A DNA stretch of 64,000 nucleotides from positions 801,238 through 865,237 of the forward strand of contig FN649736.1 in the NCBI GenBank assembly GCA_000310025.1. Reading direction: 5' to 3'. The stretch is from Ectocarpus siliculosus. Its lineage: Eukaryota; Sar; Phaeophyceae; Ectocarpales; Ectocarpaceae. Position numbers and translations under genes: made by a program. The stretch's first letter is position 1. Every line of letters starts with the position of its first letter. This document shows positions 1 to 11,709 of this stretch, piece after piece. A model generated the notes under the pieces. That model was given only the letters and a program-made list of their open reading frames with translations. It was not told the origin of the DNA and did not search any database.

Positions 1-467
1 GTCCCGGCTTTGTAGGGATGCGAGGTCAATGGTCAAACGACTACGGCATGCACGACTATGAGTACACCCCCCCCCCCCCCTACCTCTAAGGTGTTCAAAT
101 GTTGGTAGCGTCGTCTCTTCTCAGAGGCATACAACGGTTCCAGGTGGTGGCGGAAGATATTTCACATTACGTTGATGAATGTATGGGCTGGAAACGCAGG
201 ACTAGAATAGGACGATCCACAAAAGAACTTGTTCGAACAGTTTGTAAGTCTACTCTCGTTGTGTTAAGAACAAAAGGGTCGTTGCCAATCATGAGACCCG
301 CACGGTATCCGTGACTTCTTGCGAGCAGTTTCACATGCGCATATCTTGCGGAAGCCGGCGGTACGTGGCTGAGTATCGGTTCTCATCACAGATTGGAGCT
401 ATTATAAATCGGTAAGCCGTAGTATGCATATATCAGTCCAACGACCCATCCCCATTCTCATCGGCAG

Positions 468-3400
468 GTCCTTTCCAAGGTTTCCCAGAGCCGCGAGGCG
501 CTCGTGAAGAGGGGAGATGAGCTGGAAGACTTGATGTCCCACGCTGATCTGGCCGAGAAGGCCATCGCGGAAGAGATCAGACAAGAGGAGCAACGCGCCA
601 GCGTGCGGTGCGTGTGTACACCGACGTGGAATTTTTTGTGCGGATTTGTATGTGTGCGCCTTTGCTGTTGACAGCCGTAACCGGCTGACCACGAACAGAC
701 GTCAGTCGCCGTGCGTGTCCGTCTCGGCTTTTTTTTAAGGCATCACACACGCTAACCGGCTGGCCAATGAACAGATGCCAGTCGCCGTGCGTGTGTGTTG
801 TTGTTGTTTTAGCGTCAACCCCGCAAACACTAACCGGCTGGCCAATGAACAGACAATAGTCTCAGTGAGTGTGCGTCTTGTTTATTTTAGTTGGCATCAC
901 CCACGCAAACCGGCTGGCCAATGAGAGTAGCGTCAGTCTCAGTGCGGCCCAACGAAATGGAAGTCTCTTCTAAATGACTGGAACGCTGCTCTTGGGCTTC
1001 GGTTGCAGATCTGTCTTGTGTTTCTTCGTCGCGAGCTCAGCAGACCTTGCCTGCCGCACATACCCCGGTCCTACCAGATGCTGCTGCTGCTCCTGCAGCC
1101 TCGTTGATCAAGATCGCATGGCGTCACCCAGTAGCCATTGCTTTAACTACGGTTCTCTCATGTAAAGCACACGATTCAGACTTGCGACAATCTACACGCA
1201 TCTACGGCGGTGCCGGTGCTTTCGATTGTCTACCAACGTCGACATCATAGCCGAGCGCATGCATAGGCCAATTCACTGGTTACATGATTCCGCGTGTCCC
1301 CCTTTTCCCGTCCCAGGAGCCAAATCGCCAAGACCGCTGAGAGGACCAAGGAAGTGCAGGCCGACGTGTGCGGGCTCGAAGAGGAGTTGGCCGCCCTTGA
1401 GCTGCGGCAGCAGGTACGATGACGGGGAAATTCAGGGGGAACAAATCTCGATGTACTTGCTTCCTGTTTTTCTCGACGGGTTTTGTTAACAGTTTTCAAG
1501 ATAGATTTTCTGGGAAGAAACTCGAACCCGATCAGTTTTCGTTTCCGATGGTGAATCTCAGAGTTTCTCCATTACCTCGTTTGTCACAAGGTGTGCAAGC
1601 AATGCCTAGGGCGCGGGGGCGACTAAAGTTTTTGTTGGGGCAGAAATCCCCCTTCGCCCCCATCTGTTGTTCAGCTCCGGGGTTTATTTCTTCGCGACAT
1701 CAACTGTTTGCCCCCCCCCCCCCCCTGGGCTACAGCAAAAAAATCTACGTCATTATTGCCGACAATTGCCCGTTATCGCCGGGCGGCAGTTACATCCCGA
1801 GATAGATATTCTTGATTTGGTGTGCGGGATGTTTTCGAACGACCTTGCCAACTCAGGCGTAAGCCCTCCTCTTCCTTCGTTGTTTCGATCGCCCCCAAAG
1901 CCCTGGGTTCGATCGTTTGCTACTTTGGTAGTTAAATAGCGACCTGTCCTCCTCCATGTGCGTGTGGAAGGGTGTACTCGTGTCTTGCATGCCTTGCAGT
2001 AGCGGGTAGACCACTAACCGCGTGCTCAAGAAGGTAGATGCGTGTATGTGTGTTTGTGTTTGTGTGTGTATGGCATCAACGCGGTCGTTGCTTCTCTTTC
2101 ATGCGATCGCTTTGTCGGCGTGACGACGGTCGTTGCGCTGCTGTCCGCCCGCAGGCGGTTGCGGCGAAGAAGGCCGCTCTGCTAGAGGGCAAGGCGAGGA
2201 GGGAGGAGAGGGCCAAGGCCGCCGCTAAGCGCTCGGCTTCCGTGGTGCGCCTCATGGAGCTTGAGGCGAAGAGCATCGGGTTCGAGAAGGAGGCCTTGGT
2301 GAGTGCCGCTGTACGGATAAATTAGTCCGTCTCGCGCACTCGGTGCTCTTAAGGATTTGTTGCTGCGGGAAGCTACATAGGGCCGCGTCTGCTTCGTTGA
2401 GGTGCTGTTGTCGTTGATGGTGGTGTGGTGTGGCTTAAGACGGTCGTGTCCAACACCTTCTCTCTCTCTTTTTCTTTTATCTCTTGTAAGCTCTTCGAAA
2501 ATGTGGTGAGACCTTTGGCGGCTGCAGTGTTGTTTTTCTAGCGGCCTGCGCGCTTGCGGTAAAATTTTCTTTGTCTCGCTTCCGTAGCATCGACAGCTTG
2601 CGAGTGGTGCAGGAGAAGGTCGAGGGCCGTTAAGGTATTATGCCATTCGTTTGTTTTTTCGCCCCTGCTGCCGAGTGTTCGCAGCTTTTGTCGCGAACAA
2701 GGCCTGCCCTTCTTATGGACCCTATCCCTCCCTGCGCATTTTGGACAGCCGAAGCGCTAATTGGTCCACGGCTCCCCATTGTTCATGCCCACAGTAACCT
2801 GGTTTATTTTTTTGTTTGTGGGGCCGTTGTTGCCGTTGTTTTCGGTCTGCTTATGCCTCGATCGCGTCTTCGCCGTGCGTGCGGTTATTCGCATCCGTTG
2901 CTGCTGCGTGCTTCATTTTGGTTTCCTCTGGCTGCACATGTAGGAGATGAAGGAGAAACTGGACGTTCAGCTGGGGCTGCGGCTGTGGTGTCAACCAATC
3001 ACCTTGCTTCCAGACAAAGTCATGGTTGCGTTCGCTGCCCCACACGACTGGGCGCTCAAGCACCAGGTACGCAGAGGTGTTCGAGGGTGAGGGGAGGGTG
3101 GGTCTTTCTTCCCAGCGATGTGCGGATAGATCTCTTCATGTTTCCAGGGTGTTATTAGGGTGTTCCGTGAGGCTGATTGGTTGACCCCGCCTATCTAGAG
3201 CAACCACACGCTTGGCTTCGTTGGCCTCGGCAGTGAAAAGCGAGTCGATATGGTTGGTAGCGGGTGAAGGGCAACCGGCCTATTTTTGCGTTCTGCTATG
3301 GGTTACAACTACGCTCTGTGCCATGATTTGCTTGCTGATGTCATTCTGTCTTTACCCTACATACCTACGCGAGAGCGTGTCTAGCTTTCGCCGACATGGG

Positions 3401-6400
3401 GGGAATGAAATTGCTCACACGTGGTCGGTGCTCTTGCTTCGCCTGCAGCAACGGGGGCTAGTTTTTCCATGGGGGTAGTTTGGCGTTTTCGGTGTCCCGC
3501 GACGTATGGCACATCATATCCACTCGGGTGTAGGTGGGGGTGAATATGCCGTTTCCTCTTTTCTCAGGTAGTTCTGTGCTTGGGGAATGTTTAGTTGGGG
3601 CACGCACGGGGGCTCACCTCGCAGTTTCATTTGAACTATGAGGTTTTTTCAATCGAATGTTTCCTATTGTCTGATGGTACTTATTTCCTGCGGCTGTGAT
3701 TTCTGTTTTTCGTTTCATGCGCAGCTCAAGTTTGTCGTGGATGAGACTTCTGCGGCATCCGGTACGTGTACCATGGTCCGGGGCCCCAAGCCCGAGAAGA
3801 GGGGGGTGCTCTCAAAGAAGGGGGGAATGGCCACTGTGGGCGACATGGTGAGTACGCGCCGCCCCGTTGCAACGAGTTACAGCAGTGTTTGGCTTCGTTG
3901 ACTCGTTGACGCTGGAGCTGCTGCTACGACCCTTGATTCGGTTGGTTGATTGATCACATTCACGTGTAGCATGGAGTGACTGGTGGCAGGCTGAGCGCGA
4001 CTGAGTGCTCGTTGATGGGTCGGTCGCTACCATATCTGCGACTACGTTTCTCGACCACACACACACCGCTGAACGGCTGCCGTCCCGGCACCCCGATACT
4101 GTACGTCGATACTAGCGCTGGCTCGCCTGTTGATTGATGGTGACGCTACCTTGGGTGATGGTAAGGCTCACTGCGAGGGCTTCGACAAGACCACGACTGT
4201 GTACAACCCTCTGCTTGCGCACTCTAAAACGTGGGATTTCTCTACACGACGTACTGCGATCACACTCACTGCTGGTTATTCACAATAATTACTCGACTCG
4301 CCACCACCTGTGACCCCCAAGACTTTCAGGTCATGGTCTTGTCGGAACCCATTCGACATCATCCACTACCTATCCCTCCCTCAACGAACATTCATTCCAT
4401 GAAATGAAGCACTCGTTTCTGTGTGCAGCCTAATGCACCCTGCCTGCCGGACGTAAGACATTGTTTGTTTGGCGGATGCCCAATCAACCCACACGAATTG
4501 GAATAGCAAACACAAGAGTGATGATCAGCTGCTGGTACATCCTTGTCCTAGCCTGGACCGGCGAAAACCCGGCATGCTGCGATCCGTCCCCCGGCATTGC
4601 AGGGACGCGAGGTGTGTGGTGTAACGATATTGGCATGGGATTAATGATTAGCCCCCCAACATTCCCCCGTCCCCGGGTGCAGAACTCCGCCTCCGGTAGA
4701 CTGAGCCGCCTGATTTTCGAGGGCGAGGGCGGGATTTTCGGCGGCGCCGAGGGTATGGCCGTTGCCGGCTTGGCGTGGGTCAAGACCGTCGCCGACATGA
4801 GGACGGAGGTGCAAAACGCGGAGTGGTTCGTCAGCCGCGCCTACTCTCTCCTCCAAGAGGTAAATAGCCAGATGTTCTTGCGTGGCAGAAAATGGCATGG
4901 GCGGCGTTGTGCTGCTGGCTTCACATATTTAAGCCGTTCCGAAGCCTTTGACATGAGGTCTGACGTACTGATCCAACTGACGCGAACGCCTGCAAGGTGG
5001 AATGGCTGACGTCCCCGAGAGGATGCAAACTTGAACAAACCACAACGGTGGAACCAGAAAGGCCCAGAAGTATCAGATCAAACCAGACAATACATGGGTA
5101 GACCCGTCCTCCGGAGAGTCCGACGTCGTTGGCGTGGTTACGTTTAGTACCCGTTGGAAAGATGCTGGGCCCCTCTTCTGCATTCATCCTATATTGGTAG
5201 TTTATTAGACCACGAACTGTAGGTCGCGATGTCTCGGCTACTTTCTAAAGGCGTCCATGGAACCCATGGCAGTTGGTTAGAGCATGTCGGCGTTCGGCTC
5301 GTTCGGCGTCAGTCCGGGTGACTTGTATTTCCTGGGACATGATCCACTCGTCGAGTAGCGTGTCCAAGTTGTGACTGCTGTGCCGGTGGCACAGACTTTA
5401 GTGGATTGTGCGTACTCCAGACGACTTCTGGTTTTGGACTGTTTTGCTTGGCATGCGCGTCCTACGCTGCTGCAATTCTATTGGTCTTGCGGCAGTGCTG
5501 TTGTTGCGGTGCATTTTTTGTGCTGCTGATCGTCTCCCAAACATGATGTTTGAACTAATGGCTACGGTTGTTGTCATTCGTTGCCTTTAGGTTCACGATC
5601 TGGAGAAGAAGTACGCCTGCACGGTGACAGTGGTCGAGAACGATGGCGCCAGCGCCGCTGTGGCGGTGCTGTGTGTGGAGGTGGCCAACTGGCGCTCCAA
5701 GCAGAAGCTCGTGCGCCTGCGCTTCGGCTTGTCGACTTCGTTCGCGTGCTTAGTGGGGGCTCCGCTGGTGGAGGTAAGAATTGTGGTTAACCTTCTCATT
5801 CTCATCTCGGTACGGAGCACATCGTTGGATTCGCAAACCTGCCTCGTTTCACGATATTTTTGAAGTTTTCGAAGAGTCGCATGATCGATGAGCTACGCAA
5901 GGAGGATGCCCTGGTGGTCTACGGCATGTGCTGTGTTGGTCCCTTTCTTTTGAACACCCCGAAGTGTTATTAATGCTGCCTTTCGAGAAACAAGGCGTGT
6001 AGCTGGGATCCATGCCCGATGTAGCAGCTTGAAATGTGAATTCACATTTGAATAGTACGAGGATGAAAAATTCCATGAACAATCGTTTATGGTGCTGATG
6101 AATATCGCTTCTTTCGGTCCATCTCGTCTTGACGCCAGCCTGCACCTTATGGCACATGCTTTGCGCACCAGTCCGGTCACATTTGAATAGTACGAGGATG
6201 AAAAAATCCATGAACAATCGTTTATGGTGCTGATGAATATCGCTTCTTTCGGTCCATCTCGTCTTGACGCCAGCCTGCACCTTATGGCACATGCTTTGCG
6301 CACCAGTCCGGTCACACAGGAGGGTAGTAGCACGGTAGTCTATTTTGTTCTGCCTTCCACCATTCCCCCTGCGTGTCTTGCAGTCAACTTCAACGCGAGA

Positions 6401-6872
6401 TGGGTTCAGTGAGGTTGCTTCCCCCCCCCCTCCCCCTTTTGTGTCTTGCTCCCTACTAGACTATGGCAGTGTCACTTTAATATATATATTTTTTCGAGTT
6501 ATTCACTCCGGAGAGAATCATAACCGTAGTCCTGGAACCACAGGACTGAATGACGAGCTGGGATGATAGAAATGTGGCCACGTCAACTTTGCATATGGCC
6601 TGTCGGTACGATGGACTGCGTATGCATACGACCTATGCCTATGGTGGGTGACAAATAATCTACACCGCACCTCCTGGCCAGTGCTCCTGGCCATCGAGAA
6701 CTGATCAACCACCCCCCGTCATGCCCGATTCCCTCCTCGGAACGATCAATAGGTGGACATCGGCAGCCTGGAAGTGAGCGTCGTTGACGAAGCCATCCGC
6801 AAAGCAGGGGGAGACCGAGCGGGTCTCATGTCCATCACAAAGGGAGTCGAGGCCGCGGCCGCTTGCATGTAG
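468..6872 (+). CDS. KNL1/Spc105-like kinetochore scaffold protein, C-terminal part (5' end outside window)
   Basis: Eight exons close in phase: 468-607, 1317-1413, 2155-2298, 2944-3066, 3725-3847, 4683-4859, 5591-5773 and 6753-6872, giving about 368 residues up to a TAG stop. The first three exons encode a charged heptad-rich coiled coil (for example EKAIAEEIRQEEQRASVR). The rest is a mixed alpha/beta region with the order seen in KNL1: a short strand unit (LGLRLWCQPITLLPDKVMVA), a helix (VSRAYSLLQEVHDLEKKY), then strands and a last helix (DEAIRKAGG). In animals and fungi such a coiled coil followed by tandem RWD domains binds the Mis12 complex at kinetochores. The exons are visible; the family is inferred from layout and weak similarity only, so another RWD or coiled-coil protein is possible. 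The N-terminus lies left of the window. A possible small exon near 2588-2635 does not fit the phase and was left out. Confidence 0.55.
678..947 (+). repeat. 76-base minisatellite, four copies, in the first intron of the KNL1-like gene
   Basis: Four copies start at 678, 753, 831 and 907 (spacing 75, 78, 76). Each carries a taaccggctggccaatgaac core followed by a cagtcgccgtgcg or cagtctcagtgcg segment. A T-rich stretch ending in ttag or taag precedes several copies and resembles splice acceptors. A fifth, isolated copy lies at about 8897-8945. Confidence 0.85.
6043..6312. repeat. Perfect-length tandem duplication, 2 x 135 bases
   Basis: The segment 6043-6177 is repeated head to tail at 6178-6312 with almost no differences, which suggests a recent duplication. 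It lies in the last intron of the KNL1-like gene, so it does not alter the protein. Confidence 0.9.
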
Positions 6873-8896
6873 GCCGGACTACAGTAGCTGCCAGTAGTGT
6901 GTGTTGCCGTGGGGGCATTAGCCGTCACGACAACAGCGATCTCGTTTGTCCTGTGAGAATGAAGTTGGCCGCTGCCGGGGGGCGTGGTTCCTGTCATCTG
7001 TAGCTATACTACGATGCGTTGGCCATGCTGTTTTTTTTTAAGGGGGGGCGAGAGACAGAAGATGCCCGTCCTGATGTGGTATCGCACACGGCGCGGTATG
7101 ATATTTTCAGCATCGTTAGCGTCATTGTTCGGGTGAGGGGGGGTACTGATCAAAGGGTATTCTTGCTTTCTGTCTTGGTTCAGCGTTTTTTTCTGGCACT
7201 TGGATTTTTGAGGAAAAAGGGGGGGGGGGGGGGGGTACCACGCGAGTGTGCACGTGTAATATATTACAAGTAGGGGGGGTTGGAGGTTGCTCTACCCGGC
7301 ATTTGATGGCATGGAATGAGGTCCGACAGGTGCGGTTATTATCGCACTGGCCGTTTTTTCTCTACCACCATGTGTCTATCTGTGTAACTCTTTGTCGCGG
7401 TATTTTAGGAATTGTCGCCTTCGAAATCCGTCTAGGGTGAATGAAGTGACCACGATGCGCGCTGCCAGAAAAAGAACGAAGGCATTGAATCCGGTGGGAC
7501 GCTGACAGTGGGATGGCAGCATCGATGTACCCACGGTGCAGTTGGACTGTGCCGATGACGTACAATGTAGGAACGCGTTCTGGTTTCGTCCCCTGTAGTT
7601 TAAGTTTAGTCTGGGCGCCAGTCTGCACCGTTCGGCATTGTTTGACGCAACAGCCAGGGGTACGCGGGGTTTTTGATTTTGGTGCGTCTGCGTTTATTGT
7701 TTTTTCTCCTCCAGGTCGCATAGGGCGGAAGGCAAAGCTCGAATCTCGTGAATCAGGAATGGGTCTGTTTGTTACGGGGGGAGGGGGGGCGGCTAGCCCG
7801 GGTTGTAAGTTTGTTCTTAGCGTCTAGGTATGCGATTTTTTCGTTGTTGAATTTTTCGTACGCCGGATATGAACCCTTGCGTCGAAATGTCTTCGTGTCT
7901 GCATTGGTTTGTCGATGGATAGATTTAGCACACTGGGATGTATCAAGTTCAGATTAATAGTTGTCAGCAAAGGAAGGGAGTGGGTATGGTTGACTTGGTG
8001 TTGCTCGGAAGGTGTTCCGAAAGTATCGATGAACACAGGCGAGAGGTGGGGCCTGCTGGGTCGGAAATGTTGCACCCCGTGTACTCAAAATGATCGACGC
8101 TGCTTAGTGCGTAGAGGGAGAGAAGGGAGTGTGGCCCATGCGACTCGCAAGAGATAGTGGAGGGGCGGGAATTACTTTGAGCAAGAGACCGTGCACGCCG
8201 GGTTGCAGAATCACCTACTGCAGAAGCTGACACAGGTAGAAACAGCGCTCCTATTCAAGTGCAAGTTGTGTAGTGTGTGGTGACGCTGATTCAATGCATG
8301 TCTCTATACGGACGCGAGGATATGGATGGACACATGGACACGTATTGCGCCCCCGAACGGCGGACTCTTGTGTAGATTAGTTTACGTCGAAGATCGCACG
8401 CGGTTTCATGGGGTTGTCGTACCCGTCAATGAATATTTCGTTAATCCCGTCAACAATGTACTGCATGGACAAAGCGCGATCGCCTGTCGCGTTGCTGCTG
8501 CTGTGACATATTGCTGCAGACTTTTCTTTCGGTATGTATGTTGGTCCCAAGAACAACATTTGGCGTCCTGCATGGCCTGCTTGTTTTTCTTGGTCTCCCG
8601 AAGGAAAAGTGTAGAATGCAGGTGTACTATGTACGCGTTGGTTTTGAAGGTGTCCCGTGGAAAGATCCTACAGTACAGCAATCAAATGCGCCAAGGTAGG
8701 GTATCTCTGGCCTTTACGAACCGGACATGGCACGACCGTTAGGCCGAGGTACTAATGCGCGATTCTAGCAAGAGTGGGACATGGAGAGACCGGCAGATCA
8801 GCTGTACGTCTCACTCTTGCCCTCTGGCGTGTCTCCCTCCCCCCTCCTCCTAACAACTGCTGCTGTGTGTGTTTTTACTATTACTGTAGCATCGAC

Positions 8897-8945
8897 CCCG
8901 CTAACCGGTTGACCAATGAAAAGACGTCAGTCTCAGTGCGGTTGA
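8897..8945 (+). repeat. Isolated copy of the 76-base minisatellite unit
   Basis: The sequence gctaaccggttgaccaatga and the following gacgtcagtctcagtgcgg match the units at 678-947, including the T-rich tag lead-in. It lies 8 kb from the array, so the unit is dispersed and not only tandem. Confidence 0.75.
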
Positions 8946-9519
8946 AAACACAAAACACTCTTTGTGCGTTTGTCTCGCCAACAAAAATCACGCCTGCCGT
9001 TTTTTTTGGGCGGGGACGCTTGGTTTCCTGATGTAATTCCAAGTTCGGCGCAGATACCTTCCTAACTCGATCCACTGAGCACGGATTGAGCTGGAAGCAG
9101 TTTGGACAGCTCGTTGCAGCTCGGGCAAATTTTCTTGTTGTGCACAAGTCTTACATATTTGGTGCCTTGCCGGTGAAATCATGGTGAAATGGGCTCCAAT
9201 CTCCTGTGCATTTATCGCCGCACGGACGGACACCAGACACACTCGCTGAAAATTTGTTCTTCATTCACGTGTGTACGCATGTACAACTAGCATTCACTTT
9301 TCTTGCTATTATTATATAGAGCCCCCATATTGGCGCACCTAAAAAAATCTATTATTGCAACACGTTCTCGTCGGGGAGGTAGAACCGATTCATAAAGTGT
9401 ACCGCGGTATCTCTCTATATGGGTGGATGGATATGTTTTCTGGCCGTTGTTTGTTGGAATATGTTATTCTGCAGCACACAGCATACGCACATGAAAAAAT
9501 GGCTAACGTGAAAATTAAA

Positions 9520-9593
9520 TGGCACTTTCGCTGGGATTGAACCCAGGACTCTGATTTTAGGAGGTTTGTAAGCTACGGTTGATGTGTCGAAAT
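9520..9593 (-). ncRNA. tRNA-like segment, probably degenerate or SINE-derived
   Basis: On the minus strand this 74-base segment ends in a T-arm-like hairpin (CTGGGTTCAATCCCAG, five pairs, B-box like GGTTCAATCC), then CGAAAGTGCCA. A partial acceptor partner (ATTTCG) lies at the other end. The loop has six instead of seven bases and I cannot fold good D and anticodon arms. It is more likely a tRNA relic or the head of a tRNA-derived SINE than a working tRNA. Confidence 0.25.
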
Positions 9594-11362
9594 GATGTAC
9601 ACCAGCATTTGACACACATTGGCAGCAACCACACCTACCTGTGGAGCAGCATTTGCTTGAGGACTTGGTAGACAAGGATAAATGCTGAACTGTGCGAGTG
9701 TTTCTTTGCCGCCTACGGCTGTTAAGACGACGGGGAAGCAAACCGCGTGTAGCTACCCTTTAGAAGCTCTAAATTTTCGTGACAAGCAATCCCTGCTTCG
9801 TGGGACGTCTTCGGTTTGAACTGTCCGGCAATCGGGTTTCGCAGTTGCTCAAGCTCCATGAGCAGTTGTAAAGATTTGTCGGCCGAATGTGTGTGTTCCA
9901 CGGGCGGGTGATCCGACCGGAAATGCTTGCATCCTTTTTGCCTCCTTCATACCGCTCAGGACTCGCCAACCGCAGGGTTATCACGACATTCTATGCTGAC
10001 AGAGCACGCGGGACGGCACAAACCAGGGCGGAAATCTGTATCCTCTCCCTCCTGAGGCCTCCCGTTCGACGATCCACAACGTGCTTGACGCCACCTAGGC
10101 CTTCCAACAGGACTATCGGGTTCGACCGGTTGGTCTCATGCCACAAGAGGTACACTACATCATCACTACAACATCCTCTATGTTTCTCGAACTCCGTGAC
10201 CAACTCCACGCAAGAACTGCCGGAAATGCAGCCAACCATGTCTAACCATCCTGCACCCAAAATGACTCAATTTCAGGATTGGCGGGTCAATCAACCGTTC
10301 TAAATTGTCCAGTTACAACGTTGTCGGCCACCAAGCGACAGATGAGGGGCTGTGGGCACCGGGTAACATGGCCGAACGTTCGGTGCACCTCCAATATCTG
10401 CCTCAACAGCATCCCAAGGCGTTTGACCAAGAAATCTGAGCTCCGGGTGTCGTTGTTCACACTCTCTTCACGGTCATGGTGGCGATCGCTCGCACAGTTG
10501 CCAGCACACTGGCACACACGAGAAACGATGTTCAGGGTTTTTTGCACTCTCCGGTTTGAGGGCTTCGGCATGCTTTGTGAGGACGAATCATCTTCAATAA
10601 TCGGGACGGTTCAGGTTGGATAAACTAAGAGAAGCATATCGGATATCGGCGCGCTGGTGGACAACAGAGGTGAAACAACCGGCAGTGCACCGGAGGATCA
10701 ACGCCTTGGTTTCGGAGGCTGAGAGACTCCGCATGGCTACAAGGCACCACCTCGTCAGTTGAGACCTGCAGTGAGTTCAGCTCTGTCTTCGCAAAGACAA
10801 ACTGGCCACAAACTATGTACAATATCGCCAGAGTCAAGCAAACGGAATCCCGAAATGTTGCGGCTGCAAGAATACTGGAATGCCCCCTGCCGTGTTTCAG
10901 ACTTCGTGAAGCTACGGGTAGCAGAGTACAACGGAGACAGACCCGGATGCTGTGGAAGGGTTGTATGCTTTCCTTTTCCTTGGGTCGAACACAGCAGGGC
11001 AGGTGAATATGCTACCGTCGGAGCTGTAGCTACAACGGGCACGGAGGCGCACGCGTTACCCTTGAAAATCAAGGAGATTACAACGCTGCTCCAACGCTAA
11101 ACTACCCTACATGTTTTTGTTGCCCTGCACTCCGTACGGCCTTTCGTTCGAGAGTGGTACTGATGTAAGAACCACCTTCCGTTTCGCAATGACATTGGAG
11201 ATATCGCTCTCGTCAGTAACACATACAGTGCAGCATGTAGTGCATTTTTGGCGCAGCGAGGTCTGTGTTTCGTGAGCACCCTTCGTAACGTGCACTGGTA
11301 CTCCTGTGGGTGTCACCGCGCTAACGACCGGGCGCGGCGTAATTTAATCGCCCCGAACCGAA

Positions 11363-11508
11363 ATGTTGGCGGGTTCGATGGTGCACCCCCCTGTTCTCCT
11401 TCCCCGGGCCCCCTTATTTGTGTGTGTGTGTGTGTTATGCGTCATGCGTCACATGGCGGCGGTCGGAAAAGAGCCTCACCAGCAGCAGGCAGCAGCACAG
11501 CAGCTGAG
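11363..11508 (+). CDS. Candidate first exon of the SARAF-like gene (signal peptide)
   Basis: An ATG at 11363 opens a frame with a hydrophobic stretch (PLFVCVCVLCVM) and then an Ala/Gln-rich stretch, ending at a possible donor after 11508 in phase 2. Joined to an acceptor at 11709 (exon from 11710) the phase fits the SARAF frame. SARAF proteins need a signal peptide and none is seen later, which supports this exon. Part of the hydrophobic run is encoded by a GT dinucleotide repeat, so it could be chance. Confidence 0.35.
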
Positions 11509-11709
11509 GTGTGTGCGGTCGACAACTAAAGAAACATAAGACAAGGCCGGATCCCCCGGCCAAGCGCGCTTGGTCAGTTTCTACCCCCAAGGTCTTCTCT
11601 CTGAACGTGCTGTAGCTCATCAATCCGTTGGGTGTGTTTTTTGAGAATTCGCGACTTGGAGGAGGACGGCCGAAGCTCGCGACTCGGGAGAAGCAGCATC
11701 AGCAGTGAG

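Larger units (their letters stand above)
6873..11362. other. Spacer between the KNL1-like and SARAF-like genes
   Basis: No coding segment here closes with splice sites or shows family similarity. It holds poly-G runs (near 7220), an isolated copy of the 76-base minisatellite (about 8897-8945) and a tRNA-like segment (9520-9593). The 3' untranslated region of the upstream gene and the promoter of the SARAF-like gene must lie here, but I see no clear signals for either. Confidence 0.6.

Noticed and set aside
2588-2640. Possible small exon of the KNL1-like gene (reads IDSLRVVQEKVEG)
   Set aside because: It looks coding, but no pair of splice sites keeps the frame to both neighbours, whereas joining 2298 directly to 2944 does.
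7200-7240. Poly-G run as possible quadruplex regulator
   Set aside because: A lone homopolymer in an intergenic spacer, with no supporting context and possible sequencing error.
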